DNA of 5,277 nt from Bacillota bacterium (GTDB taxonomy: Bacteria; Bacillota; Clostridia; Christensenellales; CAG-138). Under the pieces are notes generated by a model that was given only the letters and a program-made list of their open reading frames with translations, was not told the origin of the DNA and made no database searches. The translations under genes and the position numbers were made by a program. Positions 5,270 through 5,277 of this stretch are shown piece by piece (positions within the stretch are counted from its first letter, which is position 1; each line of letters starts with the position of its first letter). The DNA lies in assembly GCA_023409435.1 (NCBI GenBank), contig JAEYHP010000092.1:1-5277 (forward strand). Direction: 5' to 3'.

Positions 5270-5277
5270 CCTACTCC

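Noticed and set aside
1..5277. CRISPR arrays, tRNA or rRNA genes, insertion sequences
   Set aside because: I saw no spaced direct repeats, cloverleaf-like sequence, transposase or terminal inverted repeats.

Overview
The window is about 5.3 kb of fairly GC-rich chromosomal DNA. It carries sigma-A-like promoters, GGAGG-type ribosome binding sites, GTG starts and families common in Clostridia: peptidase T, an RDD membrane protein, DUF2164 and a QueG-like iron-sulfur protein. I infer a Gram-positive anaerobe of the Clostridia, possibly from the gut, but nothing here fixes the genus. There is no tRNA, rRNA, CRISPR array, transposase or phage gene.

Layout, left to right. (1) Positions 1-693 (+) are the C-terminal 230 residues of peptidase T (pepT), cut by the window edge. 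(2) Positions 694-1019 hold no convincing protein. They contain a dense run of perfect or near-perfect hairpins: a possible pepT terminator, then stems of 11, 12, 6, 6, 5 and 5 bp, then a 9-bp GC stem. This looks like a structured non-coding RNA on the + strand and is the most interesting part of the window. (3) Positions 1020-2096 (-) encode a 358-residue RDD-domain membrane protein with a large, unrecognised extracytoplasmic C-terminal domain. (4) Positions 2246-2632 (+) encode a MutT/NudG-like Nudix pyrophosphohydrolase, diverging from the RDD gene and driven by a clear extended -10 promoter. (5) Positions 2629-3410 (-) are a QueG-like double [4Fe-4S] protein gene broken by one -1 frameshift near 3221. 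It overlaps the Nudix gene tail to tail through their stop codons. (6) Directly upstream of it, with the TAA touching the next ATG, is a 78-residue DUF2164 protein (3411-3647, -). (7) A strong minus-strand terminator (3716-3749) separates that pair from an alpha/beta hydrolase (3779-4594, -). (8) Positions 4664-5269 (-) encode a single-pass membrane-anchored protein of unknown function that begins close to the right edge.

Functionally this looks like a housekeeping or accessory mixture rather than one pathway: peptide turnover (PepT), nucleotide-pool cleaning (Nudix), a redox iron-sulfur protein with a small partner, a hydrolase and two envelope proteins. Tight coupling is visible only for DUF2164 and the iron-sulfur gene. 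The hydrolase may be read from its own promoter or from the gene before it. I see no clear evidence of a new multi-gene system. The points worth pursuing are the structured intergenic RNA, the single-base lesion in the iron-sulfur gene and the domain architecture of the RDD protein.
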